In this document: positions 63,001-64,000 of the stretch, piece after piece | How positions within the stretch are numbered: position 1 is the stretch's first letter | Layout: every line of letters starts with the position of its first letter | Assembly (NCBI GenBank): GCA_008330645.1 | Contig: VLTN01000055.1 | Location: forward strand, 1 to 64,000 | DNA from: Cafeteria roenbergensis | Lineage: Eukaryota > Sar > Bigyra > Bicosoecida > Cafeteriaceae | Length of the DNA: 64,000 nt | Direction: 5' to 3' | Notes under the pieces: generated by a model | What the model saw: only the letters and a program-made list of their open reading frames with translations | Told to the model about the DNA's origin: nothing | Database searches by the model: none | Program-made: the position numbers and the translations under genes

Positions 63001-64000
63001 GCCACGAGCCGCACGACTGCCGGCGGCGTCGCAGCCGGCGGTCCGCACTTCAGCGGAGGCTCGCTGCCAGTGTGGCAGCCGCGACTGCCGCGCGCAGCCA
63101 GCCCCCTCGCCCAGGGCACCTCGCGGGGCCGCACGCGGCAGGCCCGCCTCGCGCTGCTCGCAGCAGTCGCCAAGGCAGCGTTCGGGCACGGGGTGCCACT
63201 TCCCGAAGACGTGCTGGCAGAGCTAGCCGACGCCGCGCGGCGGTCGTGGGCGCGGCCCCTCGGACGAAGGCGGCGGAGGGTTGGCCATGCCACGGGCGGC
63301 AGCGGGTCGGCGACCGGTCGGGGGTCGCTCTTGGCCGGAGGACACGACACGGCGCCGTCCGCAACGACCCCTCGGCGGGGCGGCTTGTCCCGTGGCGGCT
63401 CCGTCCCGGAGCCGCTCGCGCCCGCGGACCAGGAGCACCGCCCTGGTGGCTCTGCCATGGCCGGGCTAAGCCGCCCCTCAGCGCTGCCTGAGCGGGGAGT
63501 TTCCCGTCTGCCACACGCAGGCGCCTCACTCGGCGTGGGCCCCGCAGACGGCGGCCGCGTGCTGGCCTCATCTGATCGGCAGAGCTCCGGGCCGATGGGA
63601 CTCGACGTCGGTCCCCGGGCTGGCCCGTTGACAGCGTCGCCCGAGGCCGGGGACGACACTTGGCCGTCGCACCTCGTGGCTGGGGACAGCGCAGGCGACT
63701 GGACCGTGAGACTCACTCGTCCGTCGACGTCGCCGGCCAGCCCCTTGGCCACAGCAGACGCGTTCGAAGACCACAGGCACTCGCGGCCTCAGTCGCAAGG
63801 CCGCACCAGCGCCGACGCTGCAGCTCGCAAACGATCGCCTGGGACAGAGGCGCCCCAAGCTGCTGGTCTGCAAGGCAGTCAGCGGCACGCACGCGGGAGG
63901 TCGACGGGCGTCCTGCCCCGGCCCCGCAGGCACATCGGCGGCGCCTCCTCCACCTCCTCGCGCAAGGCGCGGTCGCCCCCCGCCGCGTCCCGCTCGGGGC
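57085..64000 (+). CDS. Large disordered protein with basic coiled coil, possibly flagellar; 3' end beyond window
   Basis: An open frame of 2,305 codons runs from the ATG at 57085 to the window end with no stop; the frame is closed upstream by TAG at 56944-56946. The first ~45 residues are ordered (KYQSLELVLQAAKELDVELE, LPTWLIGG). Then come ~1,330 mostly disordered residues rich in Ala, Ser, Gly, Pro and Arg. From ~1390 order returns (LWAKLRRWLLRSLFVVRQF), followed at ~1613-1717 by VYVEFYTRLHELLAPEE, VLEDWKRDLG, and after a Lys/Arg-rich insert FETIDTWTDSLEVADYVA. This pattern, a short helix pair then DW-x-x-D and a F-x-x-x-D-x-W-T helix, resembles a domain I associate with flagellate and ciliate axonemal proteins. 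A charged coiled coil with 15 alanines follows (~1718-1810), then Arg/Ser-rich disorder. Function unknown; the axonemal link is weak inference. Confidence 0.7.
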   Translation, partial: MATSGSRARQRRGSLVRNKQTAAKYQSLELVLQAAKELDVELELPTWLIGGKELSSHRAAAAAASERDTGARRGRRGSVALHPGAADATISHLAGAAGGGSTAGAESSAEEGAPSRKLAPPHARSRRMSAPGDTELGRVLTTRQRKPTHVMGHKGGLAPPPTLSEGIGGLAGAGAAGAAGLPLRQQTGPSPHSVAESRSPFAAALRSSPSASSRAGAGSPSRPPSLPASRDSAPPPGAASAAQQSSRSAIRSGRASAASSGSAGSQGRARRRRGRPGSRSGSEHVAGGRAAVRASSPLKEGIGPSERDGGLAEGAEGGISRFVRPAAHRSTGAGHSFDSLTGADECEEPLSDQAHGGPADGGALGGERAPGEVEGQAPARVQGGIAPESNRRAPPEAKQEAEPGETPSVLDALAAFGIQDWAEQAAGLAAATGRRARAATPGSRGQSPTARRTPARFGSAAGGPSSPGSGSPEHGLSSGAGASPLGSAAGPGPGSDLGATVSALDVASGAASGAGSDAVAAGLLEVARMLVPDLAGIPLAAVQERERGLGTVVNVGTDQSDDAVELRAALGRSGGVLAAAAAAMRVRAAAEGDMGLAPRPSRVRAEAGPDAALFAALAETVLAGRGADDAVRAAVKQQRQQRQRASKATPGSQTEAARGAEAEASRLAIGIMRGEAGPFAGPSAVSAPRQALAPARRATGLSSSASTPALSGPLGEAGGASTLGASGSMRSATGRLTGEGWGAHSRTAWAAGDSLFEHMARRRHGAPELLQRGGAGGSGTLDALAKTGSSVLARARQLAQSKRHAMNKAAKEAGHAVVRGGAATLSPMRSKRAFQGWADLPASAGHAGPAAPGSPGFGLLSRSSGGDGWGSAGALTPSAQRREMAAVAKGETRFLALEGVLPPAAVVQQPGSPDTDHCAAAGAEAEAVAGWRAKAAAFEADIDWHAIQRMADGEASAAQLGLAGSLAEQRGRGAAAGGRDSAPPRAAEPAGVLPAAPTRPLNEEPVLDGAAAEKPEGQRAAEGPESRTGQPSEAKDLETVPRAAQQSLPRPEVAVSPPGDALHALQLAPGPTGESSPLLPAEPQAGPPALAPAREAPPPSSPPSSLPSAELPAAPAAAAPRPAPTAAPEAAVSAAAPLASQPKGTRSRRPSSPLPPRPSSGEAAAAPDSSESGRSERDIPARRDVLQRAQRAVEGRAADAAKPSPVPAREPPAEDQSGGGGFRHAGAVSAPERQATSGAARSPSAGKASPPFSVHFIDRPQATTAAASPPESLRTDPQNLPDARPASCANAASGEAPWAGAQGHGSASSGARASPANTRPAAETPGAESPALASSRASRQRSRSPEPSPLPSPSRRGQRGPGAALGGASALSPDTAAVLRSQFQHDPQRARALWAKLRRWLLRSLFVVRQFKSMAEARDRARAAVQSGAVKTGVASAEDAAKLQAHEQGHSAFLSDAAVRVRRKLSNDARVTAAIRAVWNSMIAFNEDAFDEEHAAALLADAEEEARAAAARAYGSDAVAPPAEDGEHEGHGSPGGRTSARPSSRGPSPSTARSIGAGGRASRQSRHAASPTAAGPATGRRSRAGSVASPSSAATDRQGAGGGEPAADEAQCLRQDVYVEFYTRLHELLAPEEVEDGDAAAKVRASVLEDWKRDLGTAKPPPRKRGKRGKGGRRKRAPPRPSTPRLMSYELAHTAVFETIDTWTDSLEVADYVAMAADMRAVALEAAKAVREADERRRAEASKAADELVQKVMADAQLRRHELDAEAERQRRLREAEEAKRRRQEEAAAAAAAAAAAAAAARKAAAAAARAGTEQAGGPEERNSKRGPGAVRRSEMRGRARRRNSDTALRLALARDRGRQRFRLANPTVFSPFFAHPSLRFQQQAVKAAVLFDLELTSVEALHATGHGPSVSELALAEQASQQLFRNSGRPAPEGGRESSSVLRAKLSARAVTARHASSHSAPLGDHPVGASATSRTTAGGVAAGGPHFSGGSLPVWQPRLPRAASPLAQGTSRGRTRQARLALLAAVAKAAFGHGVPLPEDVLAELADAARRSWARPLGRRRRRVGHATGGSGSATGRGSLLAGGHDTAPSATTPRRGGLSRGGSVPEPLAPADQEHRPGGSAMAGLSRPSALPERGVSRLPHAGASLGVGPADGGRVLASSDRQSSGPMGLDVGPRAGPLTASPEAGDDTWPSHLVAGDSAGDWTVRLTRPSTSPASPLATADAFEDHRHSRPQSQGRTSADAAARKRSPGTEAPQAAGLQGSQRHARGRSTGVLPRPRRHIGGASSTSSRKARSPPAASRSG

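Overview
The window is nuclear DNA from a GC-rich (roughly 70 % by eye) unicellular eukaryote that builds motile flagella. The evidence is short GT-AG introns in several genes, two Pol III tRNA genes with T-run terminators, a stem-loop-binding protein for histone mRNA, a RES-complex splicing factor, a mitochondrial PPR protein with a presequence, and an outer-dynein-arm docking-complex subunit. Very high GC, compact gene spacing and giant nearly intronless genes fit a free-living flagellate such as a bicosoecid stramenopile or a haptophyte. That placement is inference; no marker gene fixes it.

Layout, left to right: ODA docking-complex subunit (-, cut by the left edge); a DHHC-family palmitoyltransferase-like membrane protein whose catalytic motif has decayed (-); an MMACHC/cblC-like cobalamin chaperone (+); a 2.2-kb array of an 8-bp unit lying between two convergent 3' ends; SLBP (-); a ~3,690-residue alanine-rich coiled-coil protein (+) with nested 14- and 101-residue repeats; cytosolic-type malate dehydrogenase with three exons (-); an intronless ~4,900-residue protein I cannot assign (+); an ankyrin-repeat protein (+); a mitochondrial PPR protein (+); a SNIP1/Pml1-type FHA protein with two exons (+); a secreted propeller/glycosidase-like protein (-); a small secreted, probably GPI-anchored protein (-); a multi-exon arylsulfatase-B-like gene with a stop codon in one predicted exon (+); two identical tRNA-Arg(CCG) genes (+); and a >2,300-residue low-complexity protein running off the right edge (+).

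These genes do not form one pathway. Most are ordinary housekeeping genes (malate dehydrogenase, cobalamin handling, histone mRNA processing, splicing, organelle RNA, flagella), often arranged as divergent pairs over 200-800 bp shared promoters. Because of GC bias, antisense and off-frame reading frames are long almost everywhere, so I kept only frames supported by family motifs, splice logic or uninterrupted low-complexity coding. Several genes (ODA subunit, coiled-coil protein, sulfatase) show 1-2 nt indels or a nonsense codon. I flag these as either assembly errors or real lesions; the sequence alone cannot decide. I saw no CRISPR array, transposon, viral gene or toxin system.
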